Positions 9,919 to 19,740 of a DNA stretch of 64,000 nucleotides are shown one piece after another (the first letter of the stretch is position 1; each line of letters starts with the position of its first letter). The stretch is from JANSXG01 sp024743075. Its GTDB lineage: Bacteria > Planctomycetota > Phycisphaerae > Phycisphaerales > UBA1924. The position numbers were made by a program, and so were the translations under genes. The notes under the pieces are model-generated. The model was given only the letters and a program-made list of their open reading frames with translations. It was not told the DNA's origin and ran no database searches. The stretch is from positions 744,001 to 808,000 of the forward strand of contig CP159477.1 in the NCBI GenBank assembly GCA_042140185.1. Direction: 5' to 3'.

Positions 9919-11625
9919 TCAGCCCCGGTGGACTGCGATGGTATTCGAGCAGCACCGCGCCGTCGCCAGCGTGTCCGCCTGCTCCGGCGTCTTGTCGGAT
10001 CGGATCCGCGCCATGCGAGGGAAGCGGAGCGCGAGCCCGGACTTGTGCCGGCTAGACTCCTGTATCCCCTCGAACGCGAGCTCGAAGACCATCTCCGGCT
10101 CGACGGTCCGCGTCGGGCCGTGTCGCGCGACGGTGTGGTCGCGGACGAATTTGTCCACAGACTTGATCTCCTGGTTCGTCAGCCCGCTGTACGCCTTGGC
10201 GATCGGGACGAGCGCGGCAGCCTCGTCCTGAGGATCGCGGTCCCAGAGCGCGAAGGTGTAATCCGTGAACAGCGAAGCCCGGCGCCCGTGACCGAGCTGG
10301 GCGCCGACCATGACCGCGTCGAGCGTGTACGGCTCGACTTTCCACTTCCACCAGTCGCCGCGAACCCGACCGACGCGATAGGGCGAGTCGGCGAGCTTGA
10401 GCATCAGCCCCTCGACGCTGCGCTCACGCGATTCCGACCGCGCTCGCTCCAGTTCTTCCCACGTGGAGTGCTCGACGGGCTCAGAACGCCGGAGCAGATC
10501 GGATTGCGCCCGATCGAGCAGGCCGTTCAGCACCTCAAGTCGTTCGGAGAGCGGACGCTCGCGCAGGTCCTCGCCCTCGTGTTCCAGCACGTCGTAGGCC
10601 ATGAACACGACCGGGACATCCTGAAACAGCAACGCCTCGCGCTGCTTTCGCTGCAGGCGGCGCTGCAGCGCCTGGAACGGCAGGGGGCTGCCGTGCTCGA
10701 AGGCGACGATCTCGCCATCGAGCACGGTACCGTCAGGCAACTCGCTCGCTGCGCTGAGAATCTCCGGGAACGATTCGGCGATCTCCTCCTCGCCGCGCGA
10801 CCACAGCATGGCCCGGTGGATCGAGTCGGAGCCGAGACCGTCGCGACGGATGAGTTGGGCTCGGATGCCGTCCCACTTCCACTCGGCGATCCAACCCCAC
10901 GCCGGGCCGAGCTGGGCTTCGATGGTCTCGACCGGCACGGTGTCGGTCGAACTGGCTCCGGTACCGAGCAGCGTTTCGATCGGCGAGGCCAGATAGAAGG
11001 GGTATGGGCGCGCCGCGTCCGAGCCTGGGTCCTCGCCCTCGGGGGCTTTCAACGCATCGAAAGCCTCGGGTGTCGGCTCGAACCGGCCGCTCAGCCGGTG
11101 CGCCATGACGCCGGGATCCACCTCAAATGCCTCGGCGAGCGCACGCACAACCGATCGCTTCTGCACGCCGATGCGGAAGTTGCCGGAGATCAGCTTGTGG
11201 AAGACATAGCGCTCGTCGGCGTCGAGCTCGGACCACGACTCGCGCAGGATGCGTGCTTTCCCGGAAGTATCCGTGCGCTGCATCGGTCGGATCCGCTGCT
11301 CGAAGATGTCCGTGAGCGTTCGTTCCGGAGCGTCGTCGCCTTTTTGCGGACGCGGCAGGATGAGCGAGATCGTTTCGGACAGATCCCCGACCGCGCTGTG
11401 GCACTCGCGCACGAGCCACTCGGGCAGGCCCGATGCCTCAGAAGCCAGGGCCCGCAGCTCCTTGTACGGCACGACGCGTTTGAGCCGGCGTCCGGTGAAG
11501 ATCGCGACCGCCCACGCGCCGTCGGCCGGATCAGCTTCGCGGAAGTACGACGCGAGCGCCGCCTGCTTCGCACTGCTTTTCGTCGTCGAATCGAGTTCGG
11601 TGACGAGCCGGCTGAAGCGCTTCAC
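9919..11625 (-). CDS. ligase-associated ATP-dependent DNA ligase
   Basis: A 568-residue ATP-dependent ligase with an N-terminal DNA-binding domain (about 1-200), the adenylation domain with motif I KWDGIRAQ (predicted nucleophile Lys250), motif III (VFMAYDVLEH), motif IV (VEGLMLK), motif V (WWKWKVEP) and a C-terminal OB fold. It seals nicks by an enzyme-AMP intermediate. Its length and the flanking exonuclease and helicase genes place it in the bacterial ligase cassette rather than the Ku/LigD end-joining pathway; no ku gene is seen here. The start overlaps the stop of the upstream exonuclease by four bases. Confidence 0.95.
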   Translation of the reverse strand: MKRFSRLVTELDSTTKSSAKQAALASYFREADPADGAWAVAIFTGRRLKRVVPYKELRALASEASGLPEWLVRECHSAVGDLSETISLILPRPQKGDDAPERTLTDIFEQRIRPMQRTDTSGKARILRESWSELDADERYVFHKLISGNFRIGVQKRSVVRALAEAFEVDPGVMAHRLSGRFEPTPEAFDALKAPEGEDPGSDAARPYPFYLASPIETLLGTGASSTDTVPVETIEAQLGPAWGWIAEWKWDGIRAQLIRRDGLGSDSIHRAMLWSRGEEEIAESFPEILSAASELPDGTVLDGEIVAFEHGSPLPFQALQRRLQRKQREALLFQDVPVVFMAYDVLEHEGEDLRERPLSERLEVLNGLLDRAQSDLLRRSEPVEHSTWEELERARSESRERSVEGLMLKLADSPYRVGRVRGDWWKWKVEPYTLDAVMVGAQLGHGRRASLFTDYTFALWDRDPQDEAAALVPIAKAYSGLTNQEIKSVDKFVRDHTVARHGPTRTVEPEMVFELAFEGIQESSRHKSGLALRFPRMARIRSDKTPEQADTLATARCCSNTIAVHRG

Positions 11626-12680
11626 GACGCACCGCCGGACGCAGGGACCTGCTTGGAGGGGACCTGTTCGTCTTCCGACTCCGACTCGCCCTCGCCGGAG
11701 TAGCGTGTCGCGACCGGCTCGGCGTCGATCCCCAGTTCATCGCGGAGGTAGCGCGAGAACTGCCGGGTGTAGCCGTGAGTCACACCGACGAACTTCGCTC
11801 CGGATCGTTGCACGGTGTCGAGCAGCCCGTCCCAGTCGGCGTGATCCGAGATGACGAACCCGCGATCGACCGCGCGCCACCGACGCGTACCCCGGACCGC
11901 CATCCACCCGGAGGCAAAGGCGGTCGAACACGGCGTGAACTTGCGCATCCACGGCGCACCGGCGGCGCTCGGCGGCGCGATGATCAGCGCGCGACCGGCG
12001 CTCTCCTTCGCTGCCTCGACCAGCGCCTTGCGGGTTTCGGGGAGCCCGATCCCCGCCTCGTGGTACGGCGCAAGCATGTTGTCCACCGCGCCGTGGACGA
12101 GGATCGGCCCGATCGATGCGTCCACTCCGGCCAGCACCCGCTGGGCTTTGCCGAGCGAGTACGCGAACACCACCGAGTTCATGCCCTGCTCGACGTTTCC
12201 GCGCCACCAGCGGTTCACCGCATCAAACACATCGGCATCGGATGGCCACTTGAAAACCGGAAGACCGAACGTCGACTCGGTCAGCAGCGCATCGCACTCG
12301 ACGCACTCGAAGGGCGTGCACGTCGGGTCCGGGTCGGTCTTGTAGTCGCCGGTGACGACCGTGACCGATCCAGATGCCTCGATCCGCACCTGCGTCGAGC
12401 CGAGGATGTGCCCCGCGGGGTGCAGGGAGATGCGAGCCGATCCGACGTCGCGGAATTCACCGCGTGCGAGCTCGTCGATCGGCGCCTTGATGCCATAGCG
12501 AATGCGAAGGATGCTGGCGGTTTCGGGGCTGGCGATGTACCGCCCGCAGCCGGGCGTTGCGTGGTCGGCATGGCCGTGGGTGACGACCGCAGCTTCAACG
12601 GGACGCCAAGGGTCCACGTGCACGCAGGCACTCTCGCACCAGAGGCCTTTCTCGGTTGGTTCGACCAGCAGCTTTGCCAC
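11622..12680 (-). CDS. ligase-associated DNA damage response exonuclease (metallo-beta-lactamase fold)
   Basis: A 352-residue protein of the beta-CASP/metallo-beta-lactamase nuclease type. The signature VVTHGHADHA (HxHxDH) lies near residue 33, LHPAGHILGS carries another metal-ligand His, VVTGDYKTDPDP follows, and FVISDHADWDGL lies near the C-terminus. It is the first gene of the minus-strand repair cassette and probably processes DNA ends before ligation. The C-terminal tail is Glu/Ser-rich. The next gene upstream on the same strand (VKOR-DsbA fusion) ends 21 bases before this start, so an extended transcription unit is possible. Confidence 0.92.
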   Translation of the reverse strand: MAKLLVEPTEKGLWCESACVHVDPWRPVEAAVVTHGHADHATPGCGRYIASPETASILRIRYGIKAPIDELARGEFRDVGSARISLHPAGHILGSTQVRIEASGSVTVVTGDYKTDPDPTCTPFECVECDALLTESTFGLPVFKWPSDADVFDAVNRWWRGNVEQGMNSVVFAYSLGKAQRVLAGVDASIGPILVHGAVDNMLAPYHEAGIGLPETRKALVEAAKESAGRALIIAPPSAAGAPWMRKFTPCSTAFASGWMAVRGTRRWRAVDRGFVISDHADWDGLLDTVQRSGAKFVGVTHGYTRQFSRYLRDELGIDAEPVATRYSGEGESESEDEQVPSKQVPASGGAS

Positions 12681-12701
12681 GGCCGTACTCTAGATCGCGC
12701 T

Positions 12702-14744
12702 TCAGCCGCCGTCCTCACCGAGAGCCGCACGGACGATATCCGGCAGCACAATCTGGTCGGTGCCGAAGATCCAGGGCGTCGGCTTCTCGTTGACGAAGAC
12801 CGCAGGGCGCGACCGGATTCCAAGGCGATCCATTGCTTCCAGAGCGTTGCTGTCGCGAACGATGATCTCGGAAACGGTCTGCGATTCCATCATGTCGATC
12901 GCCTCATCCGGGTCGAGCCCGATCGCGGCGAACTGTCCGGGCAGCTGCGACGGGTTGAACGACGGACCCGCGTCCATGATCCAATCGTGCATCGCCCGGT
13001 GGGCGTCTGCTCCGCCGAGCAGGCCCGCGGCGATCGCCGCCTTGGCCTTCGGGCATGCCTGCGCATAGCGAGAGATGTCCACGCGCGGATTACAGGAACT
13101 GTTGATCGGGTAGAAGCGGAATTCGTACGACGCGTCGGGGTACTGCGCGACGAGGTCGCGTGCGATCGAGTCCGCCCGCTGGGAGTTCGGCTCGTCGTAA
13201 CAGCCCCACACCACGATCCGCGCCGGCGACGAGGCATCGCCGCCTCGCATCCAGTCGCGATCGCTCAGCACACCGGGGACCACGCGCTGCACACGCCAGT
13301 TGTCGGCCAGACGCTCACTGCTGGTCGGAGGCTGATCGTTCGCCGAGGTCGATCGGGGCGGGCTTTGCTGGGCGAGCGTGCGAACCGTCCGAGTGAGCGC
13401 GCCCTGCGAGTTCCAGCCCTTGAACTCCACGCCGTTGATGAACACCATCGGCGTCTGCGTCGTGCCCACCGAGCGGGCGAGGTACGCGTCGCCGGCGATC
13501 AGGTCGGCGACCTCTGGCGTCGCCATCACGCGCCGCAGCTCGGCCGGATCGATCCCCGTTTCGCGCGCCCACCGGTCGACCACGGAGTCGGGAACGTCGC
13601 GGGGGGTACGCCCGACGCTGTCCCGCTGCGACATGTAATCGAACAACCGGAACGACATCGCCCAGAACGCATCCGGCCCGGCGAGGATGCCCGCTGCTTC
13701 AGCGATCTGCGCCGTGCGGCATGCAGCGGGGTGCATGTTCAGGTTTTCGAGCGTCGGGTTGCAGGAACTCTGCGCGGGGAACTGGATAATCGAGAGCGAA
13801 ACATCGTCGCGCGTTTCGAGCAGGCGCTTCACCTCTGACTCGACGGTCTGGCACGCTCCGCACTGGTAGCCTGCGACCGTCACGATGCGGATCGGCGCAT
13901 CTTCCGCTCCGATGAGATAGCGACCGGTAAAGCCGGGACGTCCGTCGCCAAAGGTCGGGCCGGGAAGGTCCACATCGACCCGGGTCACGCTCGGCGCAGG
14001 TTGCGCTCCGCCCGGCTGCGATGGCGTGTTGCCGCTGCCCATGATCTCGTTGATCAGATCTTGCCCCTCTGCATCGGCCTGACGGGCGAGCTCATCGCTG
14101 CGCGCCGACTGCACACCCATGAGGACGCCGTTGCCGACGATCAGGCCCGCGAGCCCGATGCCAATGGAGCGTCCACGCAAGGCCGCGGTCGCCGGTGTTG
14201 CGAACTCAACCAAGCCGAGCAGCGCAAAGTTGAGGATGTGGGTGGAAAGGCAAAGCGGGCAGACGCCGCCGGCGAATCCTCCGAGCATCACGATCACATA
14301 GAACAGCGAAGCGGCGGCGCCAACGCGGACGACGTTGCGCACGACATGGTTGAGCCCGGCTCCGCTGGACATCACCCAGACGATCAGCAGCGACGCGAAG
14401 TACGCGAAGCCGACGTACGCCACGGGCCAACCGGTGACCCGCCCGTTGTTGGTGGAATACGTGAACGGAAGGTAGGCGAACTTGGTCTGCTTAACCGCGT
14501 CGCACGAGCCGCCTTCGCCACAGCCCGGTGTCGAGTAGCCGAGGTGGCTGAGCGAGAGGTTCAGACTCAGCGCCAGCATCGCAAGGATGAGCACGGCACC
14601 CGACCAGAATACCCACGCCGGCATCGGTGTTAATTTGGGCGAATTGACCTCCGGCTTCTTCGTCGAAGCGGGACCCTGAGACTTGGCCTGCCCCATCCGA
14701 GCCCGCTGGGCCGCCGTGAGTTTGCGCTTTCCCTTTGATGCCAT
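12702..14744 (-). CDS. VKOR domain fused to two DsbA-like thioredoxin domains
   Basis: A 680-residue membrane protein for disulfide bond formation. The N-terminus is basic and cytoplasmic. A vitamin K epoxide reductase domain follows with four or five helices, the loop cysteines GCGEGGSC, and the redox pair in GGVCPLCLS. Two periplasmic DsbA-like domains come next. The first has a typical active site (GYQCGACQ) and a substrate-site cis-Pro element (TQTPMVFING). The second has WGCYDEP where a CxxC would be, so it keeps only one of the two cysteines, yet still has the RSRPAVFVNE element. The ATG at 14744 is preferred to a longer frame because AAGGAGAG lies nine bases upstream. VKOR-DsbA fusions replace DsbB/DsbA; a second, partly inactive thioredoxin domain is unusual. 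Confidence 0.9.
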   Translation of the reverse strand: MASKGKRKLTAAQRARMGQAKSQGPASTKKPEVNSPKLTPMPAWVFWSGAVLILAMLALSLNLSLSHLGYSTPGCGEGGSCDAVKQTKFAYLPFTYSTNNGRVTGWPVAYVGFAYFASLLIVWVMSSGAGLNHVVRNVVRVGAAASLFYVIVMLGGFAGGVCPLCLSTHILNFALLGLVEFATPATAALRGRSIGIGLAGLIVGNGVLMGVQSARSDELARQADAEGQDLINEIMGSGNTPSQPGGAQPAPSVTRVDVDLPGPTFGDGRPGFTGRYLIGAEDAPIRIVTVAGYQCGACQTVESEVKRLLETRDDVSLSIIQFPAQSSCNPTLENLNMHPAACRTAQIAEAAGILAGPDAFWAMSFRLFDYMSQRDSVGRTPRDVPDSVVDRWARETGIDPAELRRVMATPEVADLIAGDAYLARSVGTTQTPMVFINGVEFKGWNSQGALTRTVRTLAQQSPPRSTSANDQPPTSSERLADNWRVQRVVPGVLSDRDWMRGGDASSPARIVVWGCYDEPNSQRADSIARDLVAQYPDASYEFRFYPINSSCNPRVDISRYAQACPKAKAAIAAGLLGGADAHRAMHDWIMDAGPSFNPSQLPGQFAAIGLDPDEAIDMMESQTVSEIIVRDSNALEAMDRLGIRSRPAVFVNEKPTPWIFGTDQIVLPDIVRAALGEDGG

Positions 14745-14993
14745 GACGGTGCGTCTCTCCTTGCGGTTCCGGGTCGTTTCTCGCCCCAGACAGGGTACCG
14801 ATGATGATCCCGCCGGTTGGGTCCGTGACCGGTCCGTTTCGGCAATGCTGGACCCTGCTCTCAGAAAGTCCGACAGATTCTCGGACACGATCGTTGCATT
14901 AGGCTGAAAAATCGTCAGAATCCCTTGTGTACAAAGAACTTATCGCGGCGGCCCGTCGCGTTCCGCGGTTCCGACCTCACTTGGGAGAGTTCG

Positions 14994-16622
14994 ATGGTGA
15001 ATCTTCGTTTCGGTTTCTGGGTAGCGCTCGTGGGCGCAGCCCTGTCCCAACCTTGCCTCGGCATGGAGAGTGAGGCCGATGACGCGGCGTCGCGCCTTTT
15101 GCCGATCCCGGTCCAGCTCGATTCCATGCAGCGCCTGCACATCACGACGCGCGGCGAGCGCATCGATGGCGGCATCGTGGAACTCAATCGCGGGGACTGC
15201 CAGGACATCGTCACCCACACCGACGCCGATTTCGAGGGTGGATCGTTCACCGCGCAAGGGGGCTTTTCCGAGAACGAATGGGCCGCGGCGTCGTACACGC
15301 TCGCGCCAAGCGAGTTCCCGCTCACGGTGAACCGCATCGAGATGATCTTCGCGACCGTCGGCACGACCGTGACGACGACGACCGAGTGGTCCGTCGGGGT
15401 GTGGGAAGGCACGCCGAACAACGGCACGCTCGTCGCGCTGTTCAGTTCGGACGGCCAGATTCTTCCGCACATCGTGATGCCTCCCGGCAACAACGGCACG
15501 AACGTACTGGTCGAGGTGGACCCCGGCGATCCGGACCAGATCGTGGTGACGAACAATGGGTCGAACACCTTCACGGTCGGATACCGCATCGACGAGCACA
15601 ACAACCAGACGCAGAACCCGTGCTTCTTTGCTCCGCCGCAGGCGTCGAACGCGTTTCCTGTGACGGATACCTCGGGTCTGGCCAACAGCACCGGCAACTG
15701 GCTTTTCGGGCTGAATTGTGGTTCGTTCGGATGCCCGCCAAACGGTGGCTGGGTGAACTTCGCCGGGCTCAATTCCCTCTGCCGCCCGAGCGGCGACTGG
15801 GTTATCCGCGCAACCTATACGCCGACGACCTGCACCGATGATCTCGGCGCGTGCTGCGTGAGCGACGGCGTCTGCTTCGAACTGACGCAGGCTGAATGCC
15901 TGAGCGTCGAAGGGGTCTTCAACGGCGTCGGGACCGTCTGCGCCGACTTCAACTGCGTAGCTGGCGCGTGCTGCCTCCCCGACGGGAGCTGCCTCGACGG
16001 AGTGTTCCAGTCCATCTGCGAGACCGAGTTCAACGGGACATATCAGGGCGACGGTACCGCGTGCGCGGATGTCACCTGTCCCGAAGCGGTCGAGGCCTGC
16101 TGCTTCCCCGCCGGCTGCGTCAATCTGACGCCGACCAATTGCATCGGCGCCGGCGGCACGCCGGGAGGGCCGGGCTCGGTCTGCGCGACATTCAACTGCA
16201 ACCCCACCGGTGCCTGCTGCCTTCCAGACGGAGCGTGCGTGGACGCGCTCTCGCCGGAGGACTGTGCGATCGCCGGCGGCACCTATCAGGGTGACAACGT
16301 GCAGTGTTCGACCGTGAGCTGTCCGGAACCGTTCGGTGCTTGCTGCTTCGACACCGGCTTCTGCATCGAACTCATCGAGTCGGACTGCCTGATCGCCGAC
16401 GGCGAGTGGGCCGGCCCGCTGACCGACTGCAAGACCGGCTGCATCGCCTCGTGCCCGCCGGATGTCTCAGGCGACGGCAACGTCGATCTTGTGGACCTCA
16501 ACATCGTACTCGGTACGTTCGGCCAGAGCGGCCCGGATCTGCAGGGTGATGCGGACAGCAACGGATCGGTCGATCTCGCTGACCTTAACCTCGTGCTCGG
16601 CTCGTTCGGACAGAGCTGTTGA
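14994..16622 (+). CDS. secreted Cys-rich repeat protein with C-terminal dockerin-like repeats
   Basis: A 542-residue exported protein starting at an ATG preceded by GGGAGAG; a signal peptide covers about residues 1-22. Residues 30-280 form a beta-rich region with no family recognised. Residues about 284-486 hold five tandem repeats of roughly 38-42 residues, each starting with (G/E)ACC and containing six cysteines in the order CC-C-C-C-C. The C-terminus has two Ca-binding, EF-hand-like repeats (SGDGNVDLVDLNIVLGTFGQ and SNGSVDLADLNLVLGSFGQS), like planctomycete dockerin-type tails. It is divergent from the VKOR-DsbA gene, 249 bases away. About thirty repeat cysteines would need an oxidising system, so the pairing may be functional. 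Confidence 0.85.
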   Translation: MVNLRFGFWVALVGAALSQPCLGMESEADDAASRLLPIPVQLDSMQRLHITTRGERIDGGIVELNRGDCQDIVTHTDADFEGGSFTAQGGFSENEWAAASYTLAPSEFPLTVNRIEMIFATVGTTVTTTTEWSVGVWEGTPNNGTLVALFSSDGQILPHIVMPPGNNGTNVLVEVDPGDPDQIVVTNNGSNTFTVGYRIDEHNNQTQNPCFFAPPQASNAFPVTDTSGLANSTGNWLFGLNCGSFGCPPNGGWVNFAGLNSLCRPSGDWVIRATYTPTTCTDDLGACCVSDGVCFELTQAECLSVEGVFNGVGTVCADFNCVAGACCLPDGSCLDGVFQSICETEFNGTYQGDGTACADVTCPEAVEACCFPAGCVNLTPTNCIGAGGTPGGPGSVCATFNCNPTGACCLPDGACVDALSPEDCAIAGGTYQGDNVQCSTVSCPEPFGACCFDTGFCIELIESDCLIADGEWAGPLTDCKTGCIASCPPDVSGDGNVDLVDLNIVLGTFGQSGPDLQGDADSNGSVDLADLNLVLGSFGQSC

Positions 16623-16626
16623 CGCG

Positions 16627-18281
16627 TCAGGATGCCGGATCGCGCAGCCTGCCCGGCGAGGCGCTCTCTTCCGAGGCGTCCGCCTCGGGATCGACATGCA
16701 TCGTCGCGGCCGGGAGGACGATCCCGAACGTCGACCCCGTCGTTTGACCGGAGTCATCGAGGTTTGTTTCGGCCCAGATCCGGCCGTGGTGGGCTTCGAT
16801 GATCGAGCGGCATATAGCCAATCCGAGCCCCATCCCGTGGGTCTTGGTCGTCGTGAAGGGGTCGAAGAGGTGCTCAAACGCCTCGTCTGCGATACCCGGA
16901 CCGCGATCCGTCACCCGGATCTCCACCCGGTGCGCATCCGGACTGTCGGTCGCGATCAGAACCGATCGTTCGGACTCCGGCACCGAGTCCATCGCGTCCG
17001 CCGCGTTGCGCACCAGATTGATCAGGACTTGCTGGAGGTGGATCGCGTCGGCGAGCACGACCGGCAGATCGCGTCCCAACCGCGGTTCGATGCGGATGGA
17101 TCGACGCCTCGTGTCCTCGCCCACCAGTCCGATGGCCTCCTCGACGATGTTGTTGACGCATCTCGGCTCTCGTTGCAACTCGGCATTGCGCGAGAACCGA
17201 CGCATCCGCCGGATGATCTCTGCGGCCCGGTTCGCCTCGTCGAGCGCGTGCTGCATGGCTTCCAGCACCTCCGACGTCACGCTGCCACCGACTTTCATCC
17301 GTCGCACGCACCCCGAGGTGTAGTTCGCAACCGCCGACAGCGGCTGGTTCAATTCGTGGGCGAGCGCGGCGGACATCTCGCCCATCGTTTCCAGGCGTTG
17401 GACATGGCTCAGTCGCTCCAGATGCTCACGCAGCCGGCGCTCGGCGATCTTCGCCTCGGTGATGTTCTCGTGCGAGATCACGAGCCGGTCCTCGTCGCCA
17501 ACGCTGAACCGGGCGACCCGCGCCTGGAACCACCGCTCGTCCGACGGGGCGTGGCAGGGGTACTGAAGGTAGAAGTTCTTTCGCTTCTTCTGCAGCACCT
17601 CCGTGATCCCGCGCCGATCAGCGCCGCTTCCGGTGCATCGGGTGATCGCGACGAGCGCTCACAGACCTCCAGGTAGTTCACGCCGATCGTTTCGATGACC
17701 TCCCCGTTGGAACTCCCGGCGCCGAAGTCTCGCCACGCCTGATTCACGGAGATAATCGTCCCGTTCTCATCGAGGATCGCGATGTGCGCCGAGAGCGAGT
17801 CGAGCGCGGACTGGAGGAAGGCCTGTGACTTGCGGAGTTCGTCACTCAGACGCTCGTGTGATTCGATCTCGGCCTTGGCCAGTTTGTGGCGCGTCACATC
17901 GTGCTGGACGCCGATGAAGTGTGTGAGCTCTCCCGCGTCGTCCTTGATCGGCGTGACCTCGAGGTTGACCCAGTACGGTTCGCCCGAGCTGTTGTAATTG
18001 AGCACCTCGCGGTCGAAGCCCAGGCCCGAACGGATCCGCTCGCTCATGAATCGCACACAATCCGGGTCGGTGTCGGGGCCCTGAAGGATCTCACCCGGCT
18101 TGCGCCCGCGAATCGAGCGCAACGAGTATCCGGATATCCGTCGGAAGCCCGCGTTCGCCCACACGATGCGGCCGGACGCGTCAGTGATGAGCACGCTGAC
18201 ATTGGCCGTGTCAGCGAGAAACTGGGTCAGATCAGGGAGCGGGGCCATCGGTGCCTTCGGTGCGGGGAGGTCGCTGGGCAT
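16627..18281 (-). CDS. PAS-PAS sensor histidine kinase, one frameshift
   Basis: Joined frames give about 551 residues. The first PAS domain (residues about 20-130) starts ANVSVLITDASGRIVWANAG and ends with a PAC element. A coiled linker and a second PAS domain follow, then a HisKA dimerisation helix with the phospho-acceptor His in ALAHELNQPLSAVANY. The HATPase domain shows the N box (VLINLVRNAADAM), G1 (DRGPGIAD), F box (FDPFTTTK) and G2 (GMGLGLAI). The class resembles FixL/DctB-like kinases. No response regulator is adjacent. The break lies in the GGG run (complement of 17608-17610) between GAG and ITEVLQKKRK; one extra G joins them. Two in-frame ATGs (18281, 18248) could start it. Histidine kinase identity is certain; the signal is unknown. 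Confidence 0.88.
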
Positions 18282-18377
18282 TATCGCCGAAGGGTCACTC
18301 GAATTCCGCACCGGATGCGTGGATTCCGGGGATTCCCGATGTCTAGACTCTCGCCCGCTTGTCAGGAACCCCAGAGA

Positions 18378-18755
18378 ATGCTCCGAAAAGTCCTCCACAG
18401 CAAAATCCACATGGCCACCGTGACGGCGGCTTTACCCGACTACGTGGGCTCGATCACCATCGATGCGGACATCCTCGACGCCGTTGGCATGCGAGTAAAC
18501 GACGCCGTGCTCGTCGCCGACTGTCGAAACGGCAACCGCTTCGAGACCTACATCTTTGAAGGCGAACGCGGGAGCGGGAGGATCGAGATCAACGGAGCCG
18601 CCGCACACCTCGTCGAGCCCGGCGACATGGTCATCATCATGCACATGGCCCTGATGAGCGATGAGGAGTACGCCTCGAACCGGCCTCGCGTCGCCCTGAT
18701 GAACGCCGACAACTCCGTCGCCGAGGTGATCCGGTATGAGCCGGGTCCGAACTGA
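18378..18755 (+). CDS. panD: aspartate 1-decarboxylase PanD
   Basis: A 125-residue protein with the hallmarks of pyruvoyl-dependent PanD: N-terminal MLRKVLHSKIH, the self-cleavage site in YVGSITID (Gly-Ser, where Ser becomes the pyruvoyl group), GSGRIEINGAAAH, and DMVIIMHMALM. It decarboxylates L-aspartate to beta-alanine for pantothenate and CoA synthesis. A longer reading frame runs upstream, but this ATG gives the family's standard length and N-terminus. It is divergent from the sensor kinase and is followed by kdsA after 45 bases. No panC or panB is nearby. Confidence 0.96.
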   Translation: MLRKVLHSKIHMATVTAALPDYVGSITIDADILDAVGMRVNDAVLVADCRNGNRFETYIFEGERGSGRIEINGAAAHLVEPGDMVIIMHMALMSDEEYASNRPRVALMNADNSVAEVIRYEPGPN

Positions 18756-18800
18756 AGTCTGTCGTCGGCGGCCCCTCCGCCCGCCAGTTACCCTTCCGCT

Positions 18801-19676
18801 ATGAAATCGCTCTGCACCGTCGCCGGACCCGCCGGCACCATCGAGATCGGACCGGGTCGCCCGCTGACCATCATCGCCGGGCCGTGCGCCCTCGAATCGC
18901 GCGATCTCGGACTGCGCATCGGTGAGGCTGTGCGTGATGCCTGCGCCGAAATGGGTTTCTCCTACATCTTCAAGGCGTCATACGACAAGGCGAACCGCAC
19001 ATCTGTGGACTCGAAGCGGGGCCCCGGCCTCGAATCGGGCCTGCGCGACCTCGAAGCCATCCGTGCCGAACTCGGCGTGCCGGTAACCACCGACATTCAT
19101 GAGCCCGCCCAGGCCGGGGCCGTCGCCGAAGTCGTCGATGTCCTGCAGATCCCCGCGTTCCTCTGCCGCCAGACCGACCTGCTCGTGGCCGCTTCGGAGG
19201 CCGCCTCGGCGCGCGCGAAAGCGGTGAACATCAAAAAGGGCCAGTTCCTCTCTCCGGAAGAGATGCGCGGGCCCGTCCGAAAGTGCACCGCCGCCGGCTG
19301 CTCCAACCTCATGCTGACCGAGCGCGGGACCTTCTTCGGCTACCACCGACTCGTCACCGATGTCATCGGCCTCGGCGACCTGATGGCGCTCGATACCGAG
19401 TTCGACGGCGGCCCGGCGCTCGAATCGACGCCCCCGGTGTGCTTCGACGCGACCCATTCCGCTCAGTTGCCCGGAGCGAGCAAGACGACCGGTGGCCGAC
19501 GCGATCGCATCCCGATGCTCGCCGCCGCCGCGGTCGCCTGCAGCGTCGATGCCGTGTTCATGGAATGCCACCCCGAGCCCGAGCGCGCGCTGTCCGACGC
19601 CGCGACCATGCTCCGGTTGGATGCCGTGCCGGCGCTCCTCGCCCGCCTGAAAGCGGTGCGTGAAGCGATCTCCTGA
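18801..19676 (+). CDS. kdsA: 3-deoxy-8-phosphooctulonate synthase KdsA
   Basis: A 291-residue DAHP synthase-class I enzyme. It contains IIAGPCALES, FKASYDKANRTS, TDIHEPAQAG, VNIKKGQFLSPEEM, ERGTFFGYHRLVTD and the C-terminal DAVFMECHPEPERALSD. It condenses phosphoenolpyruvate with arabinose-5-phosphate to Kdo-8-phosphate, the precursor of the lipopolysaccharide core sugar Kdo. Its presence implies a Gram-negative type outer membrane with LPS. The CNLML region has CSNLMLTERG; Cys26-type metal ligands (AGPCAL, ECHPEPE) hint at either the metal or non-metal class, which cannot be settled by eye. The gene is co-directional with panD and mcsAB. Confidence 0.96.
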   Translation: MKSLCTVAGPAGTIEIGPGRPLTIIAGPCALESRDLGLRIGEAVRDACAEMGFSYIFKASYDKANRTSVDSKRGPGLESGLRDLEAIRAELGVPVTTDIHEPAQAGAVAEVVDVLQIPAFLCRQTDLLVAASEAASARAKAVNIKKGQFLSPEEMRGPVRKCTAAGCSNLMLTERGTFFGYHRLVTDVIGLGDLMALDTEFDGGPALESTPPVCFDATHSAQLPGASKTTGGRRDRIPMLAAAAVACSVDAVFMECHPEPERALSDAATMLRLDAVPALLARLKAVREAIS

Positions 19677-19740
19677 TCGGGGCTCGATCTCAGATTCGGG
19701 CTTGACCGCGGGTGCCTCAGACGCGCTAGTATTCGCGGAT

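Noticed and set aside
7369..11703. Long plus-strand frames (346, 341 and 599 residues)
   Set aside because: They run antisense to the helicase and ligase genes, which show clear motifs on the minus strand.
11775..13838. A 687-residue plus-strand open frame
   Set aside because: It is the antisense shadow of the exonuclease and VKOR-DsbA genes; the protein is Arg/His/Asp-rich with no motif.
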